Positions 11,430-24,162 are shown, counted from the first letter of the stretch. The stretch: DNA of 64,000 bases from Lolium rigidum (GCF_022539505.1 NC_061514.1:38655769-38719768); one strand, 5' to 3'. Translations and numbers: made by a program. Notes: generated by a model from the sequence alone, not told the origin.

Positions 11430-12823
11430 TGATACGTCTCCAACGTATCTATAATTTCTGATGTTCCATGCTTGTTTTATGACAATACTTACATGTTTTG
11501 TTCACACTTTATATCATTTTTATGCGTTTTCCGGAACTAACCTATTGACGAGATGCCGAAGGGCCAGTTGCTGTTTTCTGCTGTTTTTGGTTTCAGAAAT
11601 CCTAGTACGGAAATATTTTCGGAATCGGACGAAATCAACACCGAAGATCTTAAAATTCCCGGAAGCTTCCGCAGCACCGGAGAAAGGCCGAGAGGGAGCC
11701 GGGGGCCCCACCCCACGGGCGGCGCGGCCCAAGGGGGCGCGCCCCTACTGTGTGGGCACCCCGTGGCCCCTCCGACTCCGTCTCTTCGCCTATTTAGTCG
11801 TCCACGACCTAAAACCTCGACCCGGTTCGACGAAACCGAGAGAAAACCATCCGAGCCGCCGCCATCGCGAAACTCCAATTCGGGGGACAGAAGTCTCGTT
11901 CCGGCACTCTGCCGGGACGGGAATTGCCCCCGGAGTCATCTCCACCGCCATCTTCACCGCCATCGCTGTCTCCATGATGAGGAGGGAGTAATTCACCCCC
12001 GGGGCTGAGGGCTCCGCTATAGCTATGTGGTTCATCTCTCTCTTTATGTGATCTAGTTGAATATCATCTATGTGCTACTCTAGTGATGTTATTAAAGTAC
12101 TCTATTCCTCCTCTACGGTGTAATGGTGACAGTGTGTGCATCGTGTAGTACTTGGCGTAGTCTATGATCATAATCTCTTGTAGGTTATGGAGTTAATTAT
12201 TACTATGATAGTATTGATGTGATCTATGCCTCCTTCATAGTGTGATGGTGACGAGTGTGCATGCTATGTTAGTTCTCGGTGTAATTGTGTTGATCTATCT
12301 TGCACTCTAAGGTTATTTAAACATGAATATCGAATATTGTGGAGCTTGTTAACTCCGGCATTGAGGGTTCGTGTAATCCTACACAGTTAGTGGTGTTCAT
12401 CATCCAACAAGAGGGTGTAGAGTGGTTCTATTATGTGATCATTGTTGAGAGTGTCCACTAGTGAAAGCAGGATTCCTGGGCCTTGCTTCCAAGCATCGAA
12501 TCTCCGTTTGTTTACTGTTTTGTTGCATGTTTACTCGCTGCCATATTTTATTCAGATTGCTATTACCACTCATACTCATCCATATTACTTGCATCTCACT
12601 ATCTCTTCGCCGAACTAGTGCACCTATTAGGTGTGTTGGGGACACAAGAGACTTCTTGCATTGTGATCGCAGGGTTGCTTGAGAGCGATATCTTTGACCT
12701 CTTCCTCCCTGAGTTCGATAAACCTTGGGTGATCCACTTAAGGGAAACTTGCTGCTGTTCTACAAACCTCTGCTCTTGGAGGCCCAACACTGTCTACAAG
12801 AATAGAAGCGTGCGTAGACATCA
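11430..12823 (+). repeat. 5' LTR of element Y
   Basis: 1394 bp, TGATACGTCTCCAACG to ...GTAGACATCA. TATA-like CCTATTTAGTC lies near 11789. It is nearly identical to the 3' LTR, so the insertion is recent; part of the differences are CTG/CTCG-type indels that look technical. Confidence 0.92.
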
Positions 12824-12833
12824 AGCTATTTTC

Positions 12834-12851
12834 TGGCGCCGTTGCCGGGGA
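12834..12851 (+). promoter_or_regulatory. Primer-binding site of element Y
   Basis: TGGCGCCGTTGCCGGGGA, 10 nt after the LTR end, complementary to the 3' end of plant tRNA-Asp as known for Athila/Tat-type gypsy elements. Confidence 0.88.
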
Positions 12852-12873
12852 TGAAAGGTAAAAGGTACTCACA

Positions 12874-15800
12874 TATAGCGACCTCACCTTTTAAGGGGTG
12901 CCGATCTCTGTGCGTATCTGTGCTAGTCCCTGGATCAATCGCTAGCACACACAGTACAAGATGTAATACCAAGAAACAAAGGTCTTTATTACATCGTATG
13001 ATCCAGAATTTACATAAAGCATTACAATTTGCATAGCACAAGGCTAGCATATCATCGGAGTATGAACAACATAGACGAGCATGGAGTCCTTCGTCTTCAT
13101 GTGCCACGAAGCAGCATGTTGAGGATAGACTCGTAACCCTAACCATCGTAACTCACTCGTCTTTCAAAACATCTGCAACATGAAAAGTTACAGCCACGAA
13201 TGGTCAATACATTTGAATTGCATTGGCAAGATGACACTATGGTGGACTCAGATGGCATCCTACACCTACGTGCACATCTGGCAGGTAGAGCTCAGGTTCA
13301 TTTTGCATAAAGCCAATTTTTCCCTATCATTTATCAAAACATTTTCTTTCAATCTAATTAGTAGTAACATTGGTAAAACCCCAATGTACCAAAATTAACA
13401 GTAGCATTGGTAAAGCCCCAATGTACCTTCCTACCCTTGTTCACCCATCAAATTTTATTTAAGAAATTGGGATGAGGAGATCTTCGAACAAGGACTTGTC
13501 AGTTCGCTCAAGTTGTCCATAACCGGGGACACGGCTAAGTACTTAGATTTTACACTCTCGAGAGGTTGTACACCTTTACCCACATGGCCAGGTCAATCCT
13601 TCTACCTCGTTGCACATTTTGCTTAAGGACAGGTGTAGACCGTGGCCGAGACCTTCTGTGTGTAATCGCCCGAACCATTCCCTAAGGGCCACGCCCCCAC
13701 CTACAATATCCCTCTACCACCACCTGGCCCCTAGGATCCGGGTTCATACAACATACTTTGTCAAGCCAGAGCCATAGTAGCATGTGGTTGTACGTGAAGC
13801 TAATGAGCAAGATTTGTCTACAATCTCTTTAAGCCTGGGTGACTTTCCGCAAGTGTGCACTAGCACCAGGGTCTTGCCCCCTGATACAGCCACCCTCTCC
13901 ATAACTCCACCATTCACCCAGGTAATTCATTAAACTTAGTTGTTTTTCCTTAACCTCTATCAAAACCTTTTCCATGGCATAGCAGGTAACAACTAAATTT
14001 AATGGCGGCTAAGGGAGTCTAGGAGTGGTGTAGCTAAACTACTAGGATTTAATAGCAAGCAAAGCATAAACCCTAGACATGTCTACTATAAAAACACTAC
14101 GGTGCAACAATTAAAACTGGGACTTTTGGTGTGTGTCACTTGCCTTTTTAGTAGTCGAAGAGCGTTCACTTCTCTTTCAACAAAACACGTCGCTCTCCAT
14201 ACGCTCTATAAGATAAAAATAGCACAACATAAACACACATTCCAACAACAACAAAATCTAGCAAGGTAAACAAAAAGTTGTCATTCATTTTTATTTTAGT
14301 CCTTGGTTAAGAAAGAAAGATATGAGGTGTGTCTTGCAAGATATGGATTTCATAGATTGGATGGCTAGAGTCAAATACTTAGATATAGATCGTCCGAGAT
14401 ATATTGGAAAGAATTGATTGATATGATACTTAAGCATAGATGGAATTTGAATGCCCCGTGAATAGGATTGATACTAGTCGCAAATGGTGCAACTATAATA
14501 CTATTAATTATAGTGTGACAACACATACAAATACAAGTACACGTTTCACATAGGTTTGGGTATGGGCAAATGATATGTTGAATTACTCAATAACTCATTT
14601 GCCATTTGAATAATTTAAACTCGGCAAATAGGATAGATAGACTTGGTAATGAAGTGTCTAAATGAGATGGGTGGAGGGGTACGACCAAGTGATTCACTTT
14701 AGCGAAAAGGAATCACGCCGGAACGAAATATAGAATTAAATCTATAATAAACATATACTCAAATTCTCATTTTTAAATTTGAATATTTGCAAATGGGTTC
14801 AACTATTTTGGTAGTGGGTCCACTGGATAGATAATTAAAATATGAAATCAACGCCAAAAGAATCAATTGGATCGGGTTTATGGATCTCTAGATAGGCTAG
14901 AATATGGTTCAAAATTTTAAATTTTAGCTTCAGATTTCGAAAATTTGATAATTGGAAAGATTGATGTCACTGGATAGGAATTTTAATTGCGAACTCAACG
15001 CAAGAAGAATCGTCTAAAACGGAGATGTGGATGTGAAGATATGGAATTTCAAAGTTAGCCTTCAGCTAGCACATACAGGGATTCGCATGCTTTAGTAAGG
15101 TGGCCTAAGAAGGACCCTCTGATCTGAATCGAACAATCTATGATGGATCTCTAAAATCTTGTATATAAACTAAACGAAACCACGAACGAGGCAACGGTGG
15201 CTTACAGTGGCAAAGACGTGCTCGACGTCGACATCGACGTCCACGAAGGACACGATGGCCGCGGTCGGGCTTGATCCTTGGCGTCACTCCGGTGGTCTCC
15301 CGGCGCGAGGAAGAGAACGAAGGGATGCGGGCGCATCGAGGAGAGCTCACAGGTAAGAACGGCGTCGTCCTTCGCGTCGCGTGGTGGCGGCAGGCCGCGG
15401 TCGTCGGCGTCAGGCGTTCTCATGGAAACGGTTTCGGCTGCGGATTTAACCAAACGAGCGTTTCAAGCTGTGCGCTTGTGCGGGAGAAAGAAGAGGAAAT
15501 AGAGAATGCAGTGCGGGAAGGTCTCACCTCGGCGGAATCGTCCTCCAAACGGCGGCGGGGAGTGGCGTCGGTCGTCGCGTCCAACGGTGAAAAGGAGATG
15601 AGAAATTATGTCCTGGGGGTAGGGCTTGAAGAGGTATGTCTCCTGGCGCGAAGAATCGACGAGAGGATCACCAATTTTGATGAGATCTTGCGATGAACTC
15701 GAGTTTAAGGTTGAACATGGCATGGTCGGTATGGGGCTGTACAAAGCTCATTCGGAGGAGTTGTGAGAACGAAAGTGAGGGAGGGAACTAGGAACACACG

Positions 15801-16611
15801 CTAGACATGTTGGTTCGCAATAGTACGGCCCGAGGAGGGAGATCAGTAGTGGTATGCCACCGGTTGGCATTCGGTGCACCTGGACGGTTCGAAAAATTAA
15901 GGCAATAAAATGGAGAATTAATTCCCTGAATAACATGCCCATTCAATTTGGAGTAATTTTCGTATTGAATCCGAGAAGAAACTGTGGCTGGAATTGATTG
16001 GAAAGAGAGGGGAGAGTTTGCAACAACCATGGTTGTAACGTGTCTTTGTACCTGCTCTGGGAGGAAGATGAACGAGGAGGCGCTCGGCTGATGGGGTTGG
16101 GCCAAGGAAAGAAATGGGCCAGTTCGGCCCCTTTGGCCTATGTTTTTTTTTCTTCTTTATTTTCTATTTCTATTGAGGATTGGGCTTGTCTTTTATTTGA
16201 ATTTCATTTTGATTCAAAACTGGTCAAAACGTCTCAGAAATTTTGAAATAAAATCCAGTTCAAAGTTTGCTGAAATAGAACATTTTAGCATTGTACATAA
16301 TTCAAAAATAATTCGAATACTATGAATAATGCTCATAGGGCTATAGGACACCTTTGTCTCTATTTTTCAAGATAGGGTTTTATTTCTAGGTAAAAACTTT
16401 TAAATTTCAAAATATTTTAGAAACAATAAAGAGTATTGTTTACAATACTTTGAAACCAAAATGTTTATGAAATTACTATTTTGAGAAATACTTTTAAATA
16501 CTACTCAAAAGTTTTAATTCCCTCCGGAATTTCAATCAAGACAAAAAATTCAAACTTTCTAATTTGTTAATTTTAACATTCCAAAATTTGCAATTTTTTT
16601 GGGATGTTACA
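12874..16611 (-). repeat. 3' LTR of the LARD-like element
   Basis: 3738 bp, on the minus strand TGTAACATCCC... to ...GGTCGCTATA. It is mostly AT-rich with a GC-rich island at 15180-15600. Minus-strand TATA-like TTTATATACAAG lies near 15160-15172, upstream of A-rich and dinucleotide-poor sequence. Short ORFs inside it (for example minus 15788-16105, 105 codons, and plus 15271-15696, 141 codons) are repeated in the other LTR and show no recognisable domain. Confidence 0.9.
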
Positions 16612-18104
16612 AACTACCACCCTTAAAAGAAATCTCGTCCCCGAGATTTGAAGAGGCTAGAAATAAAATAGGTTTTTCATTTGTCGAGGTGGGCTACCAC
16701 CCTTAAACGAAGCTTTTGTAGGTAGTCTTAGGTCTTGGGTTTAGGCTAAGCTCATCTTGGTATGAGTTGGCAGTGGGTCATCTTTTGAAACATATGTGGC
16801 TTCTCACTTCTTATCCAACGGGGGTTGTTTATTCACATATAGTGAACAACATATATCTTCAAGTGGAGTCGAGTTGGTTTCCTTCATGGTTGGGCTTCTA
16901 ATCCAAATGTTTGGTCGTTAAACTACTTTTGGCACTAATGTCTTTGGGTCAAACAGGAGACCAAGATGAGGGAACTTCACGACAGTCCTCATCCCTTGCT
17001 TGTTGGGGCCTTCGACAATCTTCCCCTACTCTTCAACTAGTGGTTGGATCTTCAATCTCGTTGTAGTCCTACGCTTGGCAGCACTTGCCATACTATAAGG
17101 GTATAATATTTCTCCACCCTAAGGTTCAGGCTTATCAGCGACGTTTCTCTTGTAGGTATGTCTCTCTAGATTTACCATACCGTATAACAAGAGCAAACAA
17201 TATGAGTAGTCGTCATGGGGGCCAATCCATGTCACACCCAATCATTACCTTGTATTCAGTTTGGTATATCTCGTATTCTAACTCTTGGTCAACCTCACAG
17301 TTTGATAAAAAAATCATGGAGAATTGAATCAATGTTTCAATCCCCATTATTGAACCGTTTTGAAAACATTTCTATCGATCCCTAACTAGGGTTTTGTGTA
17401 TCTCACACTCTTCACTTCTTCACCTTGATCGGAAACATCAGGTTTGGTTTTGCTAAGGTTGTCTTCATGACGATTTGTCAAGAAAACACTTGTTGGATTG
17501 GTTATAGATGAGAATAGATAGAAAGATTCTAAATAACATTCCTACCCAAACACCACAGATCAAAGCAATTTAGCAAACAACAATCATCTAACAAGCATCA
17601 AGCATCATGGTTCAAACATAAACAAACTAGTATGGTCATACCACAATTTGGTATGATCAATGTGTTATTACTATATCGTTGGTACGACGAAAGATTACTA
17701 ATGGTGGTCTCTTCTATTTCTATTTTGGATGTGTCAAGTTTCTATTCTACTCCATCGGTGTATCTTCGTGTGTTGTGCAATCTGCATCGAAGTATTTCTT
17801 CAAGTTCTTCATTGGTCTTCCATGAAACACTTCTGCGGAATTGAAGAATATCACATGAAGCATCAGTCCCTCACTTCAGGTAGAAGGTCATCATCTCTAC
17901 TTCCTTGATGGTTTCATAAGGTAGGTCATCTAAGGTAAGAGGAAAACATTTTTGAAGATGGAATAGATAAGAGTACTAGAAGTTTACAAAGCACACTTTT
18001 TTTTTGAAATAGGATTGGACAAAATTTTCATCCTGGGGTTTTCCTATTTCTAATCCAAACCTAGGGTCACGAACCTACGGTCAACACAATGCTCTGATAC
18101 CATC
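16612..18104 (-). mobile_element. Internal domain of the LARD-like element (non-coding)
   Basis: 1493 bp between the LTRs. On the minus strand it begins with the primer site (18102-18087) and ends with the polypurine-like tract before 16611. No ORF with similarity to gag or pol is visible; the last bases on the minus strand resemble the end of a Tekay-type integrase reading frame (...GACGAGATTTC), the only hint of former coding. It would have to be packaged and copied in trans. Confidence 0.8.
18087..18102 (-). promoter_or_regulatory. Primer-binding site (initiator Met tRNA) of the LARD-like element
   Basis: Minus-strand TGGTATCAGAGCATTG, two bases from the LTR end at 18105; matches the usual plant initiator-methionine tRNA primer. 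Confidence 0.9.
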
Positions 18105-21100
18105 TATAGCGACCTCACCTTTTAAGGGGTGCCGATCTCTGTGCGTATCTGTGCTAGTCCCTGGATCAATCGCTAGCACACACAGTACAAGATGTAATAC
18201 CAAGAAACAAAGGTCTTTATTACATCGTATGATCCAGAATTTACATAAAGCATTACAATTTGCATAGCACAAGGCTAGCATATCATCAGAGTATGAACAA
18301 CATAGACAGCATGGAGTCCTTCGTCTTCATGTGCCACAGGCGAGCATGTTGAGGATAGACTCGTAACCCTAACCATCGTAACTCACTCGTCTTTCAAAAC
18401 ATCTGCAACATGAAAAGTTACAGCCACGAATGGTCAATACATTTGAATTGTATTGGCAAGATGACACTATGGTGGACTCAGATGGCATCCTACACCTACG
18501 TGCACATCTGGCAGGTAGAGCTCAGGTTCATTTTGCATAAAGCCAATTTTTCCCTATCATTTATCAAAACATTTTCTTTCAATCTAATTAGTAGTAACAT
18601 TGGTAAAACCCCAATGTACCAAAATTAACAGTAGCATTGGTAAAGCCCCAATGTGCCTTCCTACCCTTGTTCACCCATCAAATTTTATTTAAGAAATTGG
18701 GATGAGGAGATCTTCGAACAAGGACTTGTCAGTTCGCTCAAGTTGTCCATAACCGGGGACACGGCTAAGTACTTAGATTTTACACTCTCGAGAGGTTGTA
18801 CACCTTTACCCACATGGCCAGGTCAATCCTTCTACCTCGTTGCACATTTTGCTTAAGGACAGTGTAGACCGTGGCCGAGACCTTCTGTGTGTAATCGCCC
18901 GAACCATTCCCTAAGGGCCACGCCCCCACCTACAATATCCCTCTACCACCACCTGGCCCCTAGGATCCGGGTTCATACAACATACTTTGTCAAGCCAGAG
19001 CCATAGTAGCATGTGGTTGTACGTGAAGCTAATGAGCAAGATTTGTCTACAATCTCTTTAAGCCTGGGTGACTTTCCGCAAGTGTGCACTAGCACCAGGG
19101 TCTTGCCCCCGATACAACCACCCTCTCCATAACTCCACCATTCACCCAGGTAATTCATTAAACTTAGTTGTTTTTCCTTAACCTCTATCAAAACCTTTTC
19201 CATGGCATAGCAGGTAACAACTAAATTTAATGGCGGCTAAGGGAGTCTAGGAGTGGTGTAGCTAAACTACTAGGATTTAATAGCAAGCAAAGCATAAACC
19301 CTAGACATGTCTACTATAAAAACACTACAGTGCAAGAGTTAAAAACTGGGACTTTTGGTGTGTGTCACTTGCCTTTTTGGTAGTCGAAGAGCGTTCACTT
19401 CTCTTTCAACAAAACACGTCGCTCTCCATACGCTCTATAAGATAAAAATAGCACAACATAAACACACATTCCAACAACAACAAAATCTAGCAAGGTAAAC
19501 AAAAAGTTGTCATTCATTTTTATTTTAGTCCTTGGTTAAGAAAGAAAGATATGAGGTGTGTCTTGCAAGATATGGATTTCATAGATTGGATGGCTAGAGT
19601 CAAATACTTAGATATAGATCGTCCGAGATATATTGGAAAGAATTGATTGATATGATACTTAAGCATAGATGGAATTTGAATGCCCCGTGAATAGGATTGA
19701 TACTAGTCGCAAATGGTGCAACTATAATACTATTAATTATAGTGTGACAACACATACAAATACAGTACACGTTTCACATAGGTTTGGGTATGGGCAAATG
19801 ATATGTTGAATTACTCAATAACTCATTTGCCATTTGAATAATTTAAACTCGGCAAATAGGATAGATAGACTTGGTAATGAAGTGTCTAAATGAGATGGGT
19901 GGAGGGGTACGACCAAGTGATTCACTTTAGCGAAAAGGAATCACGCCGGAACGAAATATAGAATTAAATCTATAATAAACATATACTCAAATTCTCATTT
20001 TTAAATTTGAATATTTGCAAATGGGTTCAACTATTTTGGTAGTGGGTCCACTGGATAGATAATTAAAATATGAAATCAACGCCAAAAGAATCAATTGGAT
20101 CGGGTTTATGGATCTCTAGATAGGCTAGAATATGGTTCAAAATTTTAAATTTTAGCTTCAGATTTCGAAAATTTGATAATTGGAAAGATTGATGTCACTG
20201 GATAGGAATTTTAATTGCGAACTCAACGCAAGAAGAATCGTCTAAAACGGAGATGTGGATGTGAAGATATGGAATTTCAAAGTTAGCCTTCAGCTAGCAC
20301 ATACAGGGATTCGCATGCTTTAGTAAGGTGGCCTAAGAAGGACCCTCTGATCTGAATCGAACAATCTATGATGGATCTCTAAAATCTTGTATATAAACTA
20401 AACGAAACCACGAACGAGGCAACGGTGGCTTACAGTGGCAAAGACGTGCTCGACGTCGACATCGACGTCCACGAAGGACACGATGGCCGCGGTCGGGCTT
20501 GATCCTTGGCGTCACTCCGGTGGTCTCCCGGCGCGAGGAAGAGAACGAAGGGATGCGGGCGCATCGAGGAGAGCTCACAGGTAAGAACGGCGTCGTCCTT
20601 CGCGTCGCGTGGTGGCGGCAGGCCGCGGTCGTCGGCGTCAGGCGTTCTCATGGAAACGGTTTCGGCTGCGGATTTAACCAAACGAGCGTTTCAAGCTGTG
20701 CGCTTGTGCGGGAGAAAGAAGAGGAAATAGAGAATGCAGTGCGGGAAGGTCTCACCTCGGCGGAATCGTCCTCCAAACGGCGGCGGGGAGTGGCGTCGGT
20801 CGTCGCGTCCAACGGTGAAAAGGAGATGAGAAATTATGTCCTGGGGGTAGGGCTTGAAGAGGTATGTCTCCTGGCGCGAAGAATCGACGAGAGGATCACC
20901 AATTTTGATGAGATCTTGCGATGAACTCGAGTTTAAGGTTGAACATGGCATGGTCGGTATGGGGCTGTACAAAGCTCATTCGGAGGAGTTGTGAGAACGA
21001 AAGTGAGGGAGGGGAACTAGGAACACACGCTAGACATGTTGGTTCGCAATAGTACGGCCCGAGGAGGGAGATCAGTAGTGGTATGCCACCGGTTGGCATT

Positions 21101-21840
21101 CGGTGCACCTGGACGGTTCGAAAAATTAAGGCAATAAAATGGATAATTAATTCCCTGAATAACATGCCCATTCAATTTGGAGTAATTTTCGTATTGAATC
21201 CGAGAAGAAACTGTGGCTGGAATTGATTGGAAAGAGAGGGGAGAGTTTGCAACAACCATGGTTGTAACGTGTCTTTGTACCTGCTCTGGGAGGAAGATGA
21301 ACGAGGAGGCGCTCGGCTGATGGGGTTGGGCCAAGGAAAGAAATGGGCCAGTTCGGCCCCTTTGGCCTATGTTTTTTTTTCTTCTTTATTTTCTATTTCT
21401 ATTGAGGATTGGGCTTGTCTTTTATTTGAATTTCATTTTGATTCAAAACTGGTCAAAACGTCTCAGAAATTTTGAAATAAAATCCAGTTCAAAGTTTGCT
21501 GAAATAGAACATTTTAGCATTGTACATAATTCAAAAATAATTCGAATACTATGAATAATGCTCATAGGGCTATAGGACACCTTTGTCTCTATTTTTCAAG
21601 ATAGGGTTTTATTTCTAGGTAAAAACTTTTAAATTTCAAAATATTTTAGAAACAATAAAGAGTATTGTTTACAATACTTTGAAACCAAAATGTTTATGAA
21701 ATTACTATTTTGAGAAATACTTTTAAATACTACTCAAAAGTTTTAATTCCCTCCGGAATTTCAATCAAGACAAACAATTCAAACTTTCTAATTTGTTAAT
21801 TTTAACATTCCAAAATTTGCAATTTTTTTGGGATGTTACA
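18105..21840 (-). repeat. 5' LTR of the LARD-like element
   Basis: 3736 bp, direct partner of 12874-16611 with about 15 differences, several of the CAG/CGAG type. TATA-like TTTATATACAAG on the minus strand lies near 20388-20400. It ends on the plus strand GGGATGTTACA, followed by TCACA. Confidence 0.9.
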
Positions 21841-21956
21841 TCACACTCCGGATCTCGGCTACTAAGCTATTTTCGCCGTTGTAAGTACTCGAAGCTATTT
21901 CCTTTAGATCTTGCAATTGCATCTTTTTGTTTCTTGTTTTACACTAGTAAGGCATA

Positions 21957-23735
21957 ATGGAATACAACTATGAGCTTTTTAATTTATTTCCTAAGTTAAG
22001 ACATGAATTGTGTGATGCGAAAATTAAAGAACCTATGAAGCCTCAATTGCATGCTAGTAGCAATGTTATTAGTATGAACGCAATCACTGCTAATGCTATG
22101 GATAGGTCTAAGCTTGGGGAAGATAGTTTTTGTGATCTTTTTAGTTTCCCATTTTTGGGGGAGGAAATTTGTTCTGATAATGCTTTATCTCCCATATGCG
22201 ATAACTCTAATGAAGCTTGTCCACCAACTGCAAGTACTGCTTTCAAGATACCCATGAAAATTATTGAACGAGTTATTGATAACCGCTATGAAGGGGATGG
22301 AACTGTCCATCCTGGAGATCATTTACTGTTTTTGCATGGATTATGCGGGTTATTCAAGTGTGCAGGTATCTCTATGGATGAAGTGAGGAAGAAGCTATTC
22401 TCTTTTTCGCTGTCTGGTAAAGCGGCGCATTGGTATAAATTGTTGAAGAATAGTCATTCTCTTGGTTGGGAGGAAATTGTACCTCTCTTTTATTCTAAAT
22501 TTTATCCTCCTCATGAAGTGCATATTGATAGGAATTATATTTATAACTTTTATCCTCGTGATGGAGAGAGTACTTCTCAAGCATGGGGGAGATTGAAGTC
22601 ACTAATGCTCAAATGTCCCATTCATGAGCTCCCCCGTAATGTTATTGTTAACAATTTTTATGTGAGGCTTTCAGGACAACACAAGGACTATCTGGATGCC
22701 TGTTCAGAGGGATCTTTCACAAGCAAGGAGGTTGAAGCTAGGTGGGATCTTCTTGATCGGATTGAGGAGAATGCTGAAGGATGGGAGAACAACAAAGGAG
22801 AAGAGTCAGGTATAAATTATGATTATGAATGCATTGAAGCTTTTATGGATACCGATAAATTTCGAAATATGAGTGCTACTTATGGTCTTGACTCTCAAGT
22901 TGCTGCAAATCTTTATAAAGCCTTTGCTTCTCATTTTGAATTGCCTAAAAAGAATTTTGATAAGTATCATGAACCTTTTAAAGAGGCTTGCATGAAGGAT
23001 GAAATTGTTGTTAATGATTGCAATAAGCATGCTCAAACTCCTAAGAATGCTATTGCCTATAAGCATGTTAATTTTTGTGGAATGCATAGACCTTGTGGAA
23101 TTAATCAAATCAAAGATGAATATTGTATCCATCATATTAATGAAAAAACTAGAAAGTGGGCTAGGGCTCTAGATGATCTTGGTAAAAAAGTTTGTGCCCT
23201 CTATCCTTTTATTTGTGAAGTTTGCCATGAAGTGGGTCATTTTAATTTTCAATGCTCCACCAATGATAATTTGAACCCAATGAGTTCTGCAAATTTGTAC
23301 TGTGATGATGAAATTACTCCTAATCAGCATGATGAACTCACTTTATTTTTGTGGTGTGAAGAGTTATCAAGGAAAATTTCTTTGTTAGATATTAATGATC
23401 TTGATATTGATGATGTCCTGCATGGGTGTTTTTCTTATTGCATTGATAATAGCCATACAAATACTTACATACAAAATATTTTAGAAGATGACACCTTGCC
23501 AAAATATGATAGGACCGCTGTGTGTTTTGAACTAATTAATGAAAAGGAGGAATCCTCCCAAGTTTCTTCTATTGTTTCGAAAGTAAATCAGGTTATGCGG
23601 ACAAGCCACCCTTCAAGCCTCTTCCTCCTAAAGAAGGGAACGAGGAGAAGGAAGAGAAGAAGAAGAAGAAGGAACGAAGAAGAAGAAGAAGAAGAAGAAG
23701 AAGAAGAAGAAGAAGAAGAAGAAGAAGGGGAATAA
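21957..23735 (+). CDS. Gag-like polyprotein of element Y
   Basis: 592 codons starting MEYNYELFNLFPKLRHELCD about 110 bp after the LARD insertion. The N-terminal 100 residues are acidic and low-complexity. Residues about 115-260 form a retrotransposon-gag domain (GDHLLFLHGLCGLFKCAGIS, FSLSGKAAHWYK, WEEIVPLFYSKFYPP, LKSLMLKCPIHELP). A zinc knuckle CEVCHEVGHFNFQC (CX2CX4HX4C) lies near residue 420. The C-terminus runs into a GAA/GAAG microsatellite (23640-23727) read as a long Glu run and stops at 23735. Its role would be particle assembly and RNA packaging. There is no protease or RT downstream in any frame. Repeat length probably shifts the frame, since the acidic Asn/Asp-rich tail continues in another frame at 23764. 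Confidence 0.8.
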   Translation: MEYNYELFNLFPKLRHELCDAKIKEPMKPQLHASSNVISMNAITANAMDRSKLGEDSFCDLFSFPFLGEEICSDNALSPICDNSNEACPPTASTAFKIPMKIIERVIDNRYEGDGTVHPGDHLLFLHGLCGLFKCAGISMDEVRKKLFSFSLSGKAAHWYKLLKNSHSLGWEEIVPLFYSKFYPPHEVHIDRNYIYNFYPRDGESTSQAWGRLKSLMLKCPIHELPRNVIVNNFYVRLSGQHKDYLDACSEGSFTSKEVEARWDLLDRIEENAEGWENNKGEESGINYDYECIEAFMDTDKFRNMSATYGLDSQVAANLYKAFASHFELPKKNFDKYHEPFKEACMKDEIVVNDCNKHAQTPKNAIAYKHVNFCGMHRPCGINQIKDEYCIHHINEKTRKWARALDDLGKKVCALYPFICEVCHEVGHFNFQCSTNDNLNPMSSANLYCDDEITPNQHDELTLFLWCEELSRKISLLDINDLDIDDVLHGCFSYCIDNSHTNTYIQNILEDDTLPKYDRTAVCFELINEKEESSQVSSIVSKVNQVMRTSHPSSLFLLKKGTRRRKRRRRRRNEEEEEEEEEEEEEEEEEGE

Positions 23736-23763
23736 AGAGAAAGAGGTAACGGCATATCCCCGC

Positions 23764-24162
23764 GTGAATGAGATAACGCTAGGTAACCGTAAGTATGTTG
23801 CTCCTAATGATTATTATGATAATGAATCTGAATACAATGATCTTCCTATGCCCTTTACATACATTAGTGATCATGATTTGAATGAGCACACTACTTTTGA
23901 TATTGCAAATCTCTTGGAAACTAATTCTGAAAATGATGATGATAATAATTGCCATAGTATCAGTGCTATCCATGCTTCCTCCCATAATGATATAGAAAGC
24001 TCTAAGCTTGGGGAAGAGGTGTTTGAAAATCCTTTTGCTACTGATCATTATGTGTTTGATACATCTCCTTCTAATAACAATGATGGTATGGTCACGGATA
24101 AACCGACCGTGAAAGATAACTATTCTATTTCTTATGATGATACTCGTGCCTCCGACCTTTAA
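23764..24162 (+). pseudogene. Continuation of the element Y ORF after the GAA repeat
   Basis: 132 codons, starting MNEITLGNRKYVAPNDYY, rich in Asp, Asn and Ser. It lies 30 bp after the gag stop in another frame and looks like the same polypeptide displaced by a change in GAA-repeat length. It ends at a stop at 24160-24162 after DDTRASDL. No domain recognised. Confidence 0.5.

Larger units (their letters stand above)
12874..21840 (-). mobile_element. LARD-like non-autonomous gypsy element with 3.7-kb LTRs
   Basis: Two 3.74-kb direct LTRs (12874-16611 and 18105-21840) enclose only 1493 bp. Target duplication TCACA lies at 12869-12873 and 21841-21845. Orientation is minus: beside the right LTR the minus strand reads TGGTATCAGAGCATTG (initiator-Met tRNA primer site, plus 18087-18102), and beside the left LTR it reads a polypurine-like AAGGGTGGTAG before TGTAACATCCC. 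The TGTAACATCCC start, the Met primer and the GGGACGAGATTTCTTTTAAGGGTGG-like 3' end match Tekay/Del chromoviruses. The internal region has no gag-pol. Size and plan fit Large Retrotransposon Derivatives. About 15 differences between the LTRs (roughly 0.4 percent) suggest an insertion on the order of 0.1 million years old at the usual grass LTR rate. Confidence 0.9.

Noticed and set aside
15271..15696. 141-codon plus-strand ORF in both LARD LTRs
   Set aside because: Identity between copies only reflects LTR duplication; antisense to the element and without domain.
11290..18102. Sequences matching tRNA 3' ends
   Set aside because: They are primer-binding sites beside LTRs, not tRNA genes; no cloverleaf sequence surrounds them.
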